DNA from: an uncultured Bacillota bacterium
GTDB taxonomy: Bacteria; Bacillota; UBA994; UBA5500
Reading direction: 5' to 3'
Assembly (NCBI GenBank): GCA_937874815.1
Contig: CALNBW010000311.1
Location: 1-17,227 of the forward strand
Length of the DNA: 17,227 bases
Shown: positions 8,036-14,663 of the stretch, in pieces
Position numbering within the stretch: the stretch's first letter is position 1
Layout: each line of letters begins with the position of its first letter
Notes under the pieces: model-generated
What the model saw: only the letters and a program-made list of their open reading frames with translations
What the model was told of the DNA's origin: nothing
The model's database searches: none
Made by a program: the position numbers and the translations under genes

Positions 8036-8064
8036 TACACATACCCCGCATTCTTGGGGCGCCC

Positions 8065-8114
8065 GTAGGGGCGAGATCCTATCTCGCCCGGGCCGGATAG
8101 GATCCGGCCCCTAC
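8065..8114. repeat. Tandem palindromic element (two hairpins within 8-bp arms)
   Basis: GGGCGAGAT-CCT-ATCTCGCCC (8069-8089) is followed directly by GGGCCGGAT-AGG-ATCCGGCCC (8090-8110). GTAGGGGC (8065-8072) and GCCCCTAC (8107-8114) form outer arms. The arrangement resembles the dispersed extragenic palindromes with GTAGGGGC ends that I know from many bacterial genomes. Together with element copy 1 this fills the 243-base gap between the permease and the methyltransferase gene. Confidence 0.7.
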
Positions 8115-8161
8115 AAAGCCAACAAAATATTAGCAGAGATAACCCAAACGACGCCCCGTCT

Positions 8162-8965
8162 TTAGCCCCGCAACTGGTCAAAGACCTCATAGAGCACCAC
8201 ACTAGTGGCTACCGCCAAGTTAAGGGAGTCGGCCCGCCCTACCATAGGGATGCTCACCAGTTGATCACAGGCCGCCATCAGGGCCGGGGATAAGCCTTGC
8301 CGTTCGCTACCGCTAAGCAACACCATGGGCTTGGTATAACGCGCTTGCCGATAGTGACAATTGGCAGCCCCCGATGTACCGATCACAGGAACACTAGCGG
8401 CTGACCGCCATTTCACAAAATCCGCCTCACTCGTTTTCATTAATTGTAGAGCGAATAGTGACCCCATGCTGCCGCGCACTGCTGCCGGATCATAGGGGTC
8501 AGTGCAATTGCCAATTAGAATCATTCCTCCGCAACCAACCGCATCAGCAGTGCGCATTATGCTGCCGAGATTGCCTGGATCTTGCACCTCAGCCAGGGCT
8601 ACCCAAACTGCTGACGGGGAGAATTCCAGGGATAAATTCTGCCAACCTTGGCTAACCACTGCACCAAGACCCTGGGGGCCATCCTTCGCAGACAGACTGG
8701 CGAAAACCGCGGGAGTTACCTGTATGCTCGGCACCCCCTTGTGGGTGAGTGTGGCGACTAGATCTAGGGCAAATTGGCTAGTGAGCAAGTCCGGCGCAAT
8801 AACGAGAAGCTCTATGGGAGCTGCTTGCTGTGCCGCCTCCGCTACCAAGCGAATGCCCTCAACCCAAAATTGCCCCTGCTGCTCACGCCCCTTGCGCGTG
8901 CGCAAGCTGCGTATTGTTTTAATAGTGGCATTACTGGTGCTAGAGATCAGCATCGCGTCACACAT
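8162..8965 (-). CDS. SpoU/TrmH-family RNA 2'-O-methyltransferase
   Basis: The 267-residue protein has an N-terminal RNA-binding substrate domain (SSTSNATIKTIRSLRTRKGREQQGQFWVEGIRLV) and a C-terminal SPOUT domain. Three SpoU motifs are clear: LAEVQDPGNLGSIMRTADAVG (motif 1), MVLLSGSERQGLS (motif 2) and IPMVGRADSLNLAVATSVVLYE (motif 3, trefoil-knot SAM site). These enzymes methylate ribose 2'-OH in tRNA or 23S rRNA; the target is not predictable, and in Bacillota such copies are often labelled rlmB-like or ysgA. The ATG at 8965 was chosen because AAGGAG lies nine bases upstream. A GTG at 8983 would put that site inside the gene. Structured repeats bracket the gene on both sides. Confidence 0.92.
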   Translation of the reverse strand: MCDAMLISSTSNATIKTIRSLRTRKGREQQGQFWVEGIRLVAEAAQQAAPIELLVIAPDLLTSQFALDLVATLTHKGVPSIQVTPAVFASLSAKDGPQGLGAVVSQGWQNLSLEFSPSAVWVALAEVQDPGNLGSIMRTADAVGCGGMILIGNCTDPYDPAAVRGSMGSLFALQLMKTSEADFVKWRSAASVPVIGTSGAANCHYRQARYTKPMVLLSGSERQGLSPALMAACDQLVSIPMVGRADSLNLAVATSVVLYEVFDQLRG

Positions 8966-9014
8966 CCTTTCTATCTCCTTCACAGCTTACCATGTAGTCC
9001 ATAGAAGATGAAGA

Positions 9015-9087
9015 AGAACTGCGAGGTGTTTGCTTAGAGCACAGGAGCAGGCTCCAATCGTGCTTACTGCAGACACCTCGCAGCTCT
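9015..9087. repeat. Structured element copy 2
   Basis: CTGCGAGGTGT (from 9019) pairs with ACACCTCGCAG (to 9083), extended by AGA/TCT across one mismatch. CATAGA (9000-9005) and TCTATG (9085-9090) offer an alternative outer pairing. The tip is AGCAC-A, mini-hairpin GGAG-CAGG-CTCC, AATC, GTGCT, which matches copy 1 in layout while the stems differ in sequence. It lies between crt and the methyltransferase gene, both on the minus strand. Confidence 0.75.
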
Positions 9088-9131
9088 ATGACATTGCACC
9101 TTCCCCGCAACACGCTAATGGCAATTGTTCT

Positions 9132-9908
9132 TTAACGACCTAGAAACTGGGCCTGACGTTTCTCCAGGAAAGCGCCCATGCCTTCCTTCTGGTCATGGGT
9201 AGCAAAACAGGCAGCGAAATGCTCTGCCTCCACAGTCAGTCCCTCTGCCAAGGGCAAGTCTGCCCCCGCATCCACGGCAGTTTTCAAGTGACGCATAATA
9301 ATCGCGCTATGTTTAGCGATGTCGTTAGCCAGGGCGAAAGCGGCGTCTAGCAATGCTTCAGGAGGCAGCACCCGACTAACTAATCCTAGGGCCAGCGCCT
9401 CGTTGGCACCAATTGTGGTGCCAGTAAACAGCATCTCCTTAGCCCGCGCACTGCCAATAAGGCGCGGCAAGCGCTGGGTGGCACCGAAGCCGGGAATAAT
9501 CCCGAGGCCGATTTCGGGCTGGCCCAATTTCGCCTTATCTGAGGCCAAACGCAGGTCACAGGCTAAGGCCAGTTCTAACCCGCCGCCCAAGGCAAAGCCG
9601 TTAATTGCAGCAATGCTCGGCTGAGGTAGCGCTGCTAGCTTGGAAAAAATGCGCTGCCCCAACAGGGCAAACTCCTTGGCCTGCTCAGATGCCATCTGGT
9701 GCATAGCAGCGATATCTGCCCCAGCAATGAAGGCGCGTCCACTCCCAGTGATCACTAGCACCTTGATTTTTTGATCATTAGCAATCTGGGTTAGCAGTTC
9801 GTCCAGCTCCAGCAAAAGAGGCTCATTGAGAGCGTTTAGCGCTTCCGGCCGCGCAATTGTCAGTAAACCTACCCCGTTATCTTTTAACTCCAGGTTTAGA
9901 AACTCCAT
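9132..9908 (-). CDS. crt: Enoyl-CoA hydratase / crotonase
   Basis: The 258-residue protein is a full-length crotonase-fold hydratase that reversibly converts crotonyl-CoA-type enoyl-CoA to (S)-3-hydroxyacyl-CoA. The oxyanion-hole segments SGRAFIAGADIAAM (56-69) and NGFALGGGLE (103-112) are present, with the two catalytic glutamates as E112 (GGGLE) and E132 (GQPE), spaced 20 residues apart as in rat hydratase. The C-terminal MGAFLEKRQAQF is typical. The ATG at 9908 has GGAGGAGGATAAGG upstream. It follows hbd by 24 bases on the same strand, so the pair acts in sequence in butyrate-type fermentation or fatty-acid oxidation. No thiolase or acyl-CoA dehydrogenase is in the window, so direction of flux is open. 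Confidence 0.94.
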   Translation of the reverse strand: MEFLNLELKDNGVGLLTIARPEALNALNEPLLLELDELLTQIANDQKIKVLVITGSGRAFIAGADIAAMHQMASEQAKEFALLGQRIFSKLAALPQPSIAAINGFALGGGLELALACDLRLASDKAKLGQPEIGLGIIPGFGATQRLPRLIGSARAKEMLFTGTTIGANEALALGLVSRVLPPEALLDAAFALANDIAKHSAIIMRHLKTAVDAGADLPLAEGLTVEAEHFAACFATHDQKEGMGAFLEKRQAQFLGR

Positions 9909-9932
9909 CCTTATCCTCCTCCCTTTGCTGGG

Positions 9933-10790
9933 CTACTTGCGGTCATACGTGTAGAAACCGCGGCCAGTTTTTCGGCCCAAATATCCGGCCGCAACCATCT
10001 GCCGCAATAAGGGGCAAGGACGGTATTTGTCGTCGCCCAGATCCTTATGCAAGACCTCCATAATCGATAAGCACACATCCAACCCAACCAGATCGGCTAA
10101 GGCCAGAGGGCCCATAGGATGGTTTGCTCCCAGTTTCATTGTGGTATCGATCGCGTCGGCCGTTGCTACCCCTTCCATCAAACAGAACACAGCTTCGTTA
10201 ATCATGGGGATCAGCATGCGGTTCACAGCGAAGCCGGGGGCATCGTTGATCTCCACAGGGGTTTTGCCCAACAGCTCAGCTACTGCCTTAGTTTGTTGCA
10301 CTACTTCTGCGCTCGTAGCTAGGCCTTTAACCACCTCCACCAATTGCATGAGGGGCACGGGGTTGAAGAAATGCATGCCAATAACCGACTGCGGCCGCTT
10401 AGTGTAAGAAGCAAGTTTTGTAATTGAGATAGAAGAGGTATTGCTGGCAAGGATAGCATGGGCCGGCGCTATCTGGTCGAGTTCGATAAAGATTCCTTTC
10501 TTAACCTCGAGGTTCTCAGTGGCCGCTTCAATAATTAGATCCGCTTGAGCCGCTACATCCAGATCAACCATAGGGGTAATGTTTGCCAGAATTTTCGCCT
10601 GTAGCTCTGCACTGAGGCGGCCCCGCTCGACGTTCCGCTGTAACTGTCCGGCCAGCCTCTCCAGAGCCCGCTGCAGATACTGCTCATTGATATCTGCAAG
10701 TATAACTTTGAAGTCAGACTGAGCGGCTACTTGGGCAATGCCGCTCCCCATCTGCCCAGCACCGACGATCATGATGGTCTTAATCTGCAT
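9933..10790 (-). CDS. hbd: 3-hydroxybutyryl-CoA dehydrogenase
   Basis: The 285-residue protein has the dinucleotide fold IMIVGAGQMGSGIAQ (6-20) and the catalytic set expected for the family: S119 in SNTSS, H140 in GMHFFNPVPLMQLVEVV, E152, and N190 in PGFAVNR. The C-terminal helical domain ends GYLGRKTGRGFYTYD. It interconverts acetoacetyl-CoA and 3-hydroxybutyryl-CoA with NAD(P)H. The ATG at 10790 was chosen because AGGAGGAG lies just upstream and the length then matches the usual 282-285. A start further upstream at 10910 would add 40 residues that have no family counterpart. It is first in the hbd-crt unit, divergent from the chrA pair. Confidence 0.95.
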   Translation of the reverse strand: MQIKTIMIVGAGQMGSGIAQVAAQSDFKVILADINEQYLQRALERLAGQLQRNVERGRLSAELQAKILANITPMVDLDVAAQADLIIEAATENLEVKKGIFIELDQIAPAHAILASNTSSISITKLASYTKRPQSVIGMHFFNPVPLMQLVEVVKGLATSAEVVQQTKAVAELLGKTPVEINDAPGFAVNRMLIPMINEAVFCLMEGVATADAIDTTMKLGANHPMGPLALADLVGLDVCLSIMEVLHKDLGDDKYRPCPLLRQMVAAGYLGRKTGRGFYTYDRK

Positions 10791-10921
10791 AATACTCCTC
10801 CTCCTAATCGAATCATTGCCTGCTATAAGTTTCTGCCTGAGGCTGCTAAGTTCCTGCTTTTTGATAAATTGGGGCGAGTAGTTACAGAATCTTTTATTAT
10901 CCACCGGCAACCGAAATATAT

Positions 10922-10929
10922 GCTATACT
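10922..10929 (+). promoter_or_regulatory. Possible extended -10 promoter for the chrA pair
   Basis: TGCTATACT carries the TGn extension directly before TATACT (10924-10929), but no good -35 lies 16-18 bases upstream. It is about 70 bases ahead of the first chrA start. Confidence 0.45.
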
Positions 10930-10932
10930 TGC

Positions 10933-10951
10933 GTTGCACAAGCGGTGCAAC
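10933..10951. promoter_or_regulatory. Palindrome just downstream of the chrA -10, possible operator
   Basis: GTTGCAC and GTGCAAC are perfect 7-base inverted repeats around AAGCG, lying over the expected transcription start. A second weaker hairpin (GCGACGC-AAAA-GCGTTGC, 10968-10985) ends just before the AGGAGG site. Confidence 0.45.
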
Positions 10952-11000
10952 CGTCAGTTTATTGCTCGCGACGCAAAAGCGTTGCTAGGAGGTCGATGAC

Positions 11001-11579
11001 ATGGACAACCAGAACCTGAACAAAGTCAGTCCCCCCAGTATTACCAAGTTATTCTGGATTTTCTTCCGCGTTGGTGCCTTTACCTTTGGCGGCGGTTATG
11101 CCATGCTGCCCATTATTCAAAGAGAGCTAGTAGACAAACAAGGTTGGCTAGAAGAGGAAGATTTTATTGACATGATCGGTATCACCCAGTCTGCTCCTGG
11201 CCCCGTTGCCGTCAACTCAGCCATCTATCTAGGCTACCGTCTCAGCGGATTAGGTGGAGCCCTGAGCTCGGTTATAGGGGCTGTGTTACCTTCGCTGTTA
11301 ACTATTATGGCAATCGCCTGGGCTCTCAGCCAATATAACCTGGATTTGCTGAATCATGCTTTTGCTGGGGTCCGACCAACGGTGGTTTCCCTGATTACCT
11401 ATGCGGCTTGGACGATGGGTAAGAAAACCTTGAAAACGCCGACAAAGGTTGTTATGGCTGTTGTTGCGGCCGTACTGATTGTCGTGCTCGATTTGCACCC
11501 CGTATGGCTGATTCTGGGCGGTGCCTTGCTGGGACTCAGCTTCAATAGTCGCACCCGCCAAGGGGGTGCTCAATCATGA
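11001..11579 (+). CDS. chrA: Short CHR-domain chromate-transporter-family protein, first of pair
   Basis: The 192-residue membrane protein holds a single CHR domain: FRVGAFTFGGGYAMLPIIQRELVDKQGWL (about 17-45) followed by ITQSAPGPVAVNSAIYLGYR and three to four more hydrophobic segments. Full-length ChrA has two such domains; short paired forms work as a heteromeric pair. Known members export chromate by proton or sulfate-coupled antiport, but many homologues have unknown substrates. The ATG at 11001 has AGGAGG eight bases upstream. Its TGA overlaps the ATG of the second gene. Confidence 0.9.
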   Translation: MDNQNLNKVSPPSITKLFWIFFRVGAFTFGGGYAMLPIIQRELVDKQGWLEEEDFIDMIGITQSAPGPVAVNSAIYLGYRLSGLGGALSSVIGAVLPSLLTIMAIAWALSQYNLDLLNHAFAGVRPTVVSLITYAAWTMGKKTLKTPTKVVMAVVAAVLIVVLDLHPVWLILGGALLGLSFNSRTRQGGAQS

Positions 11580-12094
11580 TTTACTGGCAACTGTTTTATA
11601 CTTTCGCTTTTATCGGCTCTTTAGCCTTCGGCGGGGGCTACGTCATGATTCCTTTAATTGATAGCCAGGTGGTGGAACAGCTCGGCTGGCTCACCAGCAT
11701 GGAATTTGCTGACATAGTAGCCATTGCGGAGATGACTCCTGGCCCCATCGCTATCAACACCGCCACCTTTGTCGGCTTTAAGATGGGAGGGCCAATAGGG
11801 TCCATTATTGCAACTATCGGCGTAGTAGTGCCTTCGTTTATCATCGTGATGATCCTAGCCAAGCTGGTGGCCCGTTATAGCAACTCCCCTTATCTACAGT
11901 CCGCTCTAGGCGGTATCCGCCCTGTAGTGGTGGGCCTAATTGCTAGTGCCGCCTGGACCTTCGGTGCCAAGACCTTGATTGACGTGAAATCATGGATCAT
12001 AGCCGGGGTGATGCTCTTAGCCTTGGCCAAAACCAAGATTAATCCTATCCTGCTTATTGTGGCATCATTTGCTCTCGGTATTCTGTTTTTCTAG
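11576..12094 (+). CDS. chrA: Short CHR-domain chromate-transporter-family protein, second of pair
   Basis: The 172-residue partner repeats the same domain plan: FAFIGSLAFGGGYVMIPLIDSQVVEQLGWL, then IAEMTPGPIAINTATFVGFKMGG and four to five hydrophobic segments ending LLIVASFALGILFF. The TPGP-NTATFVG block is the family signature. The start overlaps the preceding stop by four bases (ATGA), so the two are made together and probably assemble with opposite membrane topologies. It is more canonical in the TPGP motif than its partner, which has APGP. Confidence 0.9.
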   Translation: MIYWQLFYTFAFIGSLAFGGGYVMIPLIDSQVVEQLGWLTSMEFADIVAIAEMTPGPIAINTATFVGFKMGGPIGSIIATIGVVVPSFIIVMILAKLVARYSNSPYLQSALGGIRPVVVGLIASAAWTFGAKTLIDVKSWIIAGVMLLALAKTKINPILLIVASFALGILFF

Positions 12095-12098
12095 AAGT

Positions 12099-12174
12099 GG
12101 CTGGCGACCTCACAAGCACGAAACTCGGGCCTACCTCATAAACTGGGGTGGGCCCTTCTGCGTCTAAGCCAGCC
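12099..12174 (+). repeat. Nested inverted repeat after the chrA pair, possible terminator
   Basis: Outer arms GGCTGGC (12099-12105) and GCCAGCC (12168-12174) enclose an inner stem GGGCCTACC (12127-12135) with GGTGGGCCC (12147-12155), broken only by one T-G wobble, around an 11-base loop. The sequence after the inner stem is TTCTGCGTCT, a poor T-run. The element could end the chrA transcript or fold in the leader of the following gene, whose ribosome binding site starts soon after. Confidence 0.5.
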
Positions 12175-12193
12175 CTGCTTTGGAGGAGAGTTT

Positions 12194-12784
12194 ATGCCAA
12201 CTGGTCTTTTTTCTTCGCGGTGCCCAATCGCTAGCTATGAGCAGGAAGAACTGCTAAAGCAATTTACTACTTTGGCCGAAGCAACTGGTGGCCAACTTGA
12301 CCCACAAGCCCTGCGACTTAGCGAGCGCATGCAGACATTAATAAGCAATCTACGGTGGCACAACCTCACTGGAAATATCCACTTGCGGCGCAGCTGGGCT
12401 ACAGTAGTGGAAATCCGTCTCCACTTGCCCAAGCCGGTTAGTGGACAAGTGCGTCTAGGTAACGTCTACGGTGAAACATCTGGCACCCCGCTAATGGGCG
12501 CTCCTCGTCTAGAATCAAACTGGCCGACAACGAGCTTATCAGAGCTTTTCCCTCCCAACAGGTACTGGCAATTAGCCTCAGCCCGGGAACCCTTCATGTT
12601 ACTCATTCAGCATAACGGGATCAGCCTTAACACCTACCGCTTTTACCAGAGCGATTTTTACCTAGCCGCGCTCACTTATTTAGCGGGGCTGGCGGAACAG
12701 GTCATGCTCCTTCATCCCCCACTGCAACAATGTTCTTCGCGTATTACTCAGGTACAATTGCCCTGGATGAAAGAAATCCCTTAA
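12194..12784 (+). CDS. Hypothetical protein, 196 residues
   Basis: I do not recognise this protein. It starts at an ATG with TGGAGGAG a few bases upstream, which supports it as a real gene. It looks soluble: no signal peptide or membrane segment is visible. The N-terminal part (about 15-65) is predicted helical with charged residues (YEQEELLKQFTTLAEATGG, ALRLSERMQTLISNLRWHNL). The middle (about 60-100) alternates hydrophobic and polar residues like beta strands (VVEIRLHLPKPVSGQVRLGNVYG). The C-terminal region is rich in tyrosine and leucine and includes FYQSDFYLAALTYLAGLAEQVMLLHPPL. It lies alone between the chrA pair and prs on the same strand. No function is proposed. Confidence 0.75.
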   Translation: MPTGLFSSRCPIASYEQEELLKQFTTLAEATGGQLDPQALRLSERMQTLISNLRWHNLTGNIHLRRSWATVVEIRLHLPKPVSGQVRLGNVYGETSGTPLMGAPRLESNWPTTSLSELFPPNRYWQLASAREPFMLLIQHNGISLNTYRFYQSDFYLAALTYLAGLAEQVMLLHPPLQQCSSRITQVQLPWMKEIP

Positions 12785-12818
12785 GCTGGTGCATGCCCCG
12801 AATTATGTCGAAGTAGGG

Positions 12819-12847
12819 TGGACAACCTCAAAGTGCTGGGGTATCAT
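12819..12847 (+). promoter_or_regulatory. Probable prs promoter
   Basis: TGGACA (12819-12824) and TATCAT (12842-12847) are separated by exactly 17 bases and lie about 45 bases before the prs start codon. Each hexamer differs from consensus at one position. Confidence 0.6.
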
Positions 12848-12891
12848 GGGATAGATTAAAAAATTCCGCTTTCGGGGAGGTTCGATGACGA

Positions 12892-13836
12892 ATGGTTGCC
12901 CAGCTTAAGGTCTTCGCGGGACGCTCCACGGAACCACTAGCAGCCGAAATCTGCCAGCACCTAGGTATTGACCTAGGCAAGCGGGAGATTATCCAGTTCA
13001 GTAACGACAACACCTTCGTTAAGATTAACGAAAACGTGCGCGAGTGCGATGTTTTCGTCGTGCAGACATCTTGTCCGCCTGTCAACCATAACCTAATGGA
13101 ACTACTGATTATGATTGACGCGCTGAGTAGGGCGTCAGCACACCGCATTACTGCGGTACTGCCTTTCTACCCGTACGGTCGCTCAGATAAAAAAGACCAA
13201 CCGCGCATCCCCATCACTGCCCGCTTAGTAGCCGATCTGCTGACTACAGCCGGGGCTGATCGCGTAGTCGCGGTTGACCTGCATTCGCCCCAAATTCAAG
13301 GATTCTTCACTATCCCCCTTGACCATCTCACTGCCGCAGATATGCTCTGCAAGTACCTAGAGAACAAGCACATCGCTGACTTAGTGGTCGTGGCCACCGA
13401 TGCCGGTGGTGCCAAGAAGGCTTCTGTCTATGCCAAATGGCTAAAGGCACCGCTAGCCATCATGGACAAGCGGCGCAATGGCAACGATGATCAGGCACAG
13501 ATTACGCATTTTATCGGCGATGTAAAAGATAAGAATGTAGTTATCCTAGACGATGAAATCGACACGGCGGGCACTGTGCAAGAGACTGTAAAAGCCTTAC
13601 GGGCCGCTGGTGCCAAGGATATTTATGTCGGTTGCAGCCACCCAGTGTTTTCGGGTCCAGCTGTCGAACGTTTGCTTGCTTCAGACATTAAGGAAATAGT
13701 GACCACTAATACACTGCCAACGGATCATGCTAAAGCTCTGCCTAACCTGACTGTACTCTCGGTTGCTCCCATTATCGCCGAGACTATTCGCCGTATTAAC
13801 CATGGAGAGTCGGTAAGCACGCTCTTCCGTAGTTAG
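12892..13836 (+). CDS. prs: Ribose-phosphate pyrophosphokinase (PRPP synthetase)
   Basis: The 314-residue enzyme makes PRPP from ribose 5-phosphate and ATP. Motifs in order are LPFYPYGRSDKKDQPRIPITARLVADLL (90-117, ATP-binding), VDLHSPQIQGFF (128-139, metal histidine H131), VVVATDAGGAKKA, the flexible-loop catalytic lysine in MDKRRNG (K193) and the PRPP loop ILDDEIDTAGT (218-228). Length matches class I. Some positions differ from the commonest form: PYGRSDKK rather than PYARQDRK, and TDAGG rather than PDxGG. This suggests a divergent branch. The ATG at 12892 lies 11 bases after GGGGAGG. A 7-codon reading frame starting at 12885 overlaps it. A NUDIX gene follows after three bases. Confidence 0.95.
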   Translation: MVAQLKVFAGRSTEPLAAEICQHLGIDLGKREIIQFSNDNTFVKINENVRECDVFVVQTSCPPVNHNLMELLIMIDALSRASAHRITAVLPFYPYGRSDKKDQPRIPITARLVADLLTTAGADRVVAVDLHSPQIQGFFTIPLDHLTAADMLCKYLENKHIADLVVVATDAGGAKKASVYAKWLKAPLAIMDKRRNGNDDQAQITHFIGDVKDKNVVILDDEIDTAGTVQETVKALRAAGAKDIYVGCSHPVFSGPAVERLLASDIKEIVTTNTLPTDHAKALPNLTVLSVAPIIAETIRRINHGESVSTLFRS

Positions 13837-13839
13837 CGA

Positions 13840-14451
13840 ATGGATCAACTTGCCCTACAGCGCCGCTACGGCGATGAACAAGTATTAGTTATCCCGGCTG
13901 CCAGCGTGGAACATTTAGCCCACGGCTTACAGCCCCAGACCAATTTGGCTTACGCGCAACCCAGCTTCATCTATCGCTATCAGGCGGAAGGGAATCCGGA
14001 ATGGCGGCAACTAATACCATATATTGTGCTGCGCCAGGCCGACAACGTCTGGCTCACGCGACGCCTCAGCACACAAGGAGAAAGCCGCCTCCATAACCTG
14101 TTTTCGCTGGGCGTGGGAGGGCATATCAACCCTGTTGACGCCACAGGTGCATCACCGCTCATGGCTGCACTCCACCGCGAATTAGAAGAAGAATTATATC
14201 TCGATAATTGGCACCCTACTAACCTAGAACCAATAGCGCTGATCAATGATCTGACAAACGCTGTCAGTCGCGACCATCTCGGTGTCGTGTTTGTCCTAGA
14301 AGTACCACCAACGGCGAAAGTGTCCGTGCGCGAGCGAGATAAAATGCAGGGCCAATGGGTGCAGATGGCTGAGGTCCGCAAACGCTATTATGAACAGCTA
14401 GAGAGTTGGTCCCAGTTAGTCCTTGTATACTTGGAGAAGGCCTGTAACTAG
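13840..14451 (+). CDS. NUDIX-family hydrolase-like protein coupled to prs
   Basis: The 203-residue protein carries a NUDIX-like core: SLGVGGHINPVDATGASPLMAALHRELEEELYL (89-121), with the metal-binding REUxEE part intact at R113-E114-L115-E116-E117-E118. The box is unusual, because several extra residues separate the GG from the helix and the glycine after the EE pair is replaced by tyrosine. This layout reminds me of the predicted phosphoesterase MutT-like group (COG4112), recalled from memory. The ATG lies three bases after the prs stop with no clear ribosome binding site, so translation is probably coupled to prs. A role in hydrolysing a nucleotide or phosphoribosyl by-product is plausible but inferred. 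The terminator hairpin overlaps its last codons. Confidence 0.85.
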   Translation: MDQLALQRRYGDEQVLVIPAASVEHLAHGLQPQTNLAYAQPSFIYRYQAEGNPEWRQLIPYIVLRQADNVWLTRRLSTQGESRLHNLFSLGVGGHINPVDATGASPLMAALHRELEEELYLDNWHPTNLEPIALINDLTNAVSRDHLGVVFVLEVPPTAKVSVRERDKMQGQWVQMAEVRKRYYEQLESWSQLVLVYLEKACN

Positions 14452-14465
14452 GCCTTCTCTTGTTT
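14434..14465 (+). terminator. Intrinsic terminator of the prs-NUDIX unit
   Basis: GAGAAGGCCT (14434-14443) and AGGCCTTCTC (14450-14459) form a perfect 10-base stem around GTAACT, followed by TTGTTTT. The stop codon of the NUDIX gene lies inside the loop and right arm. Confidence 0.9.
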
Positions 14466-14489
14466 TATGCAGAAATATCGTTTTTGGTC

Positions 14490-14519
14490 TTGACAAGCAG
14501 CCTGGCCACCCGTTAGAAT
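14490..14519 (+). promoter_or_regulatory. Promoter of the riboswitch-ABC transporter operon
   Basis: A perfect TTGACA (14490-14495) is followed after 18 bases by TAGAAT (14514-14519). Transcription should start near 14526, just ahead of the aptamer. Confidence 0.8.
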
Positions 14520-14531
14520 GATGCAAATCAT

Positions 14532-14633
14532 GGAAGAGTGCCTAGGGTTCCGCACCGCACGGTGGCCTGGTCCAAGCGGCACTGCCTCATCTGAGGTACA
14601 CCGTGGGTAGAAAAGACCCCAGCGGCAAGTTCC
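14532..14633 (+). ncRNA. ykkC-family riboswitch aptamer, ppGpp/PRPP-like subtype
   Basis: The family hallmark CCTAGGGTTCCG (14541-14552) is followed by a CACC-GCA-CGGTG hairpin and GGTCCAAGCGG. GTGCC (14538 on) pairs with GGCAC to close the first stem. A second stem is TGCCTC/GAGGTA. A third, GGGT-AGAAAAG-ACCC, is followed by GCGGCAAG. GGAA (14532-14535) can pair with TTCC (14630-14633), giving the extra closing helix known from subtype 2 RNAs. The GGTCCAAGCGG and TACACCGTGGG blocks match my recollection of the PRPP/ppGpp class rather than guanidine-I, which has CCGAGAG. The precise ligand is not settled by eye. It sits directly before an ABC transporter operon. Confidence 0.85.
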
Positions 14634-14663
14634 CCCAGGGAACGCCGCGGGGTCTTTTATTTT
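14615..14663 (+). terminator. Riboswitch-controlled intrinsic terminator
   Basis: Stacked stems GACCCC/GGGGTC (14615-14620, 14649-14654), GCGGC/GCCGC (14622-14626, 14644-14648) and GTTCCC/GGGAAC (14629-14634, 14638-14643) are followed by TTTTATTTT. The 5' half contains the right strands of the aptamer's third stem and of its closing helix. The two folds therefore exclude each other, so ligand binding should prevent termination and switch the operon on. Confidence 0.9.

Noticed and set aside
7929..9090. The paired structured elements as ends of a mobile element carrying the methyltransferase gene
   Set aside because: No transposase, target duplication or terminal identity is visible. The stems differ in sequence and the gene is a typical housekeeping RNA methyltransferase.
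10791..10910. A 40-residue N-terminal extension of the 3-hydroxybutyryl-CoA dehydrogenase
   Set aside because: The extension is not part of the family fold, and a strong AGGAGGAG precedes the ATG at 10790.
14532..14633. Guanidine-I assignment for the riboswitch
   Set aside because: The CCGAGAG block of that class is replaced by CCAAGCGG, and a closing helix typical of subtype 2 is present. This is from memory, so it is a preference rather than proof.
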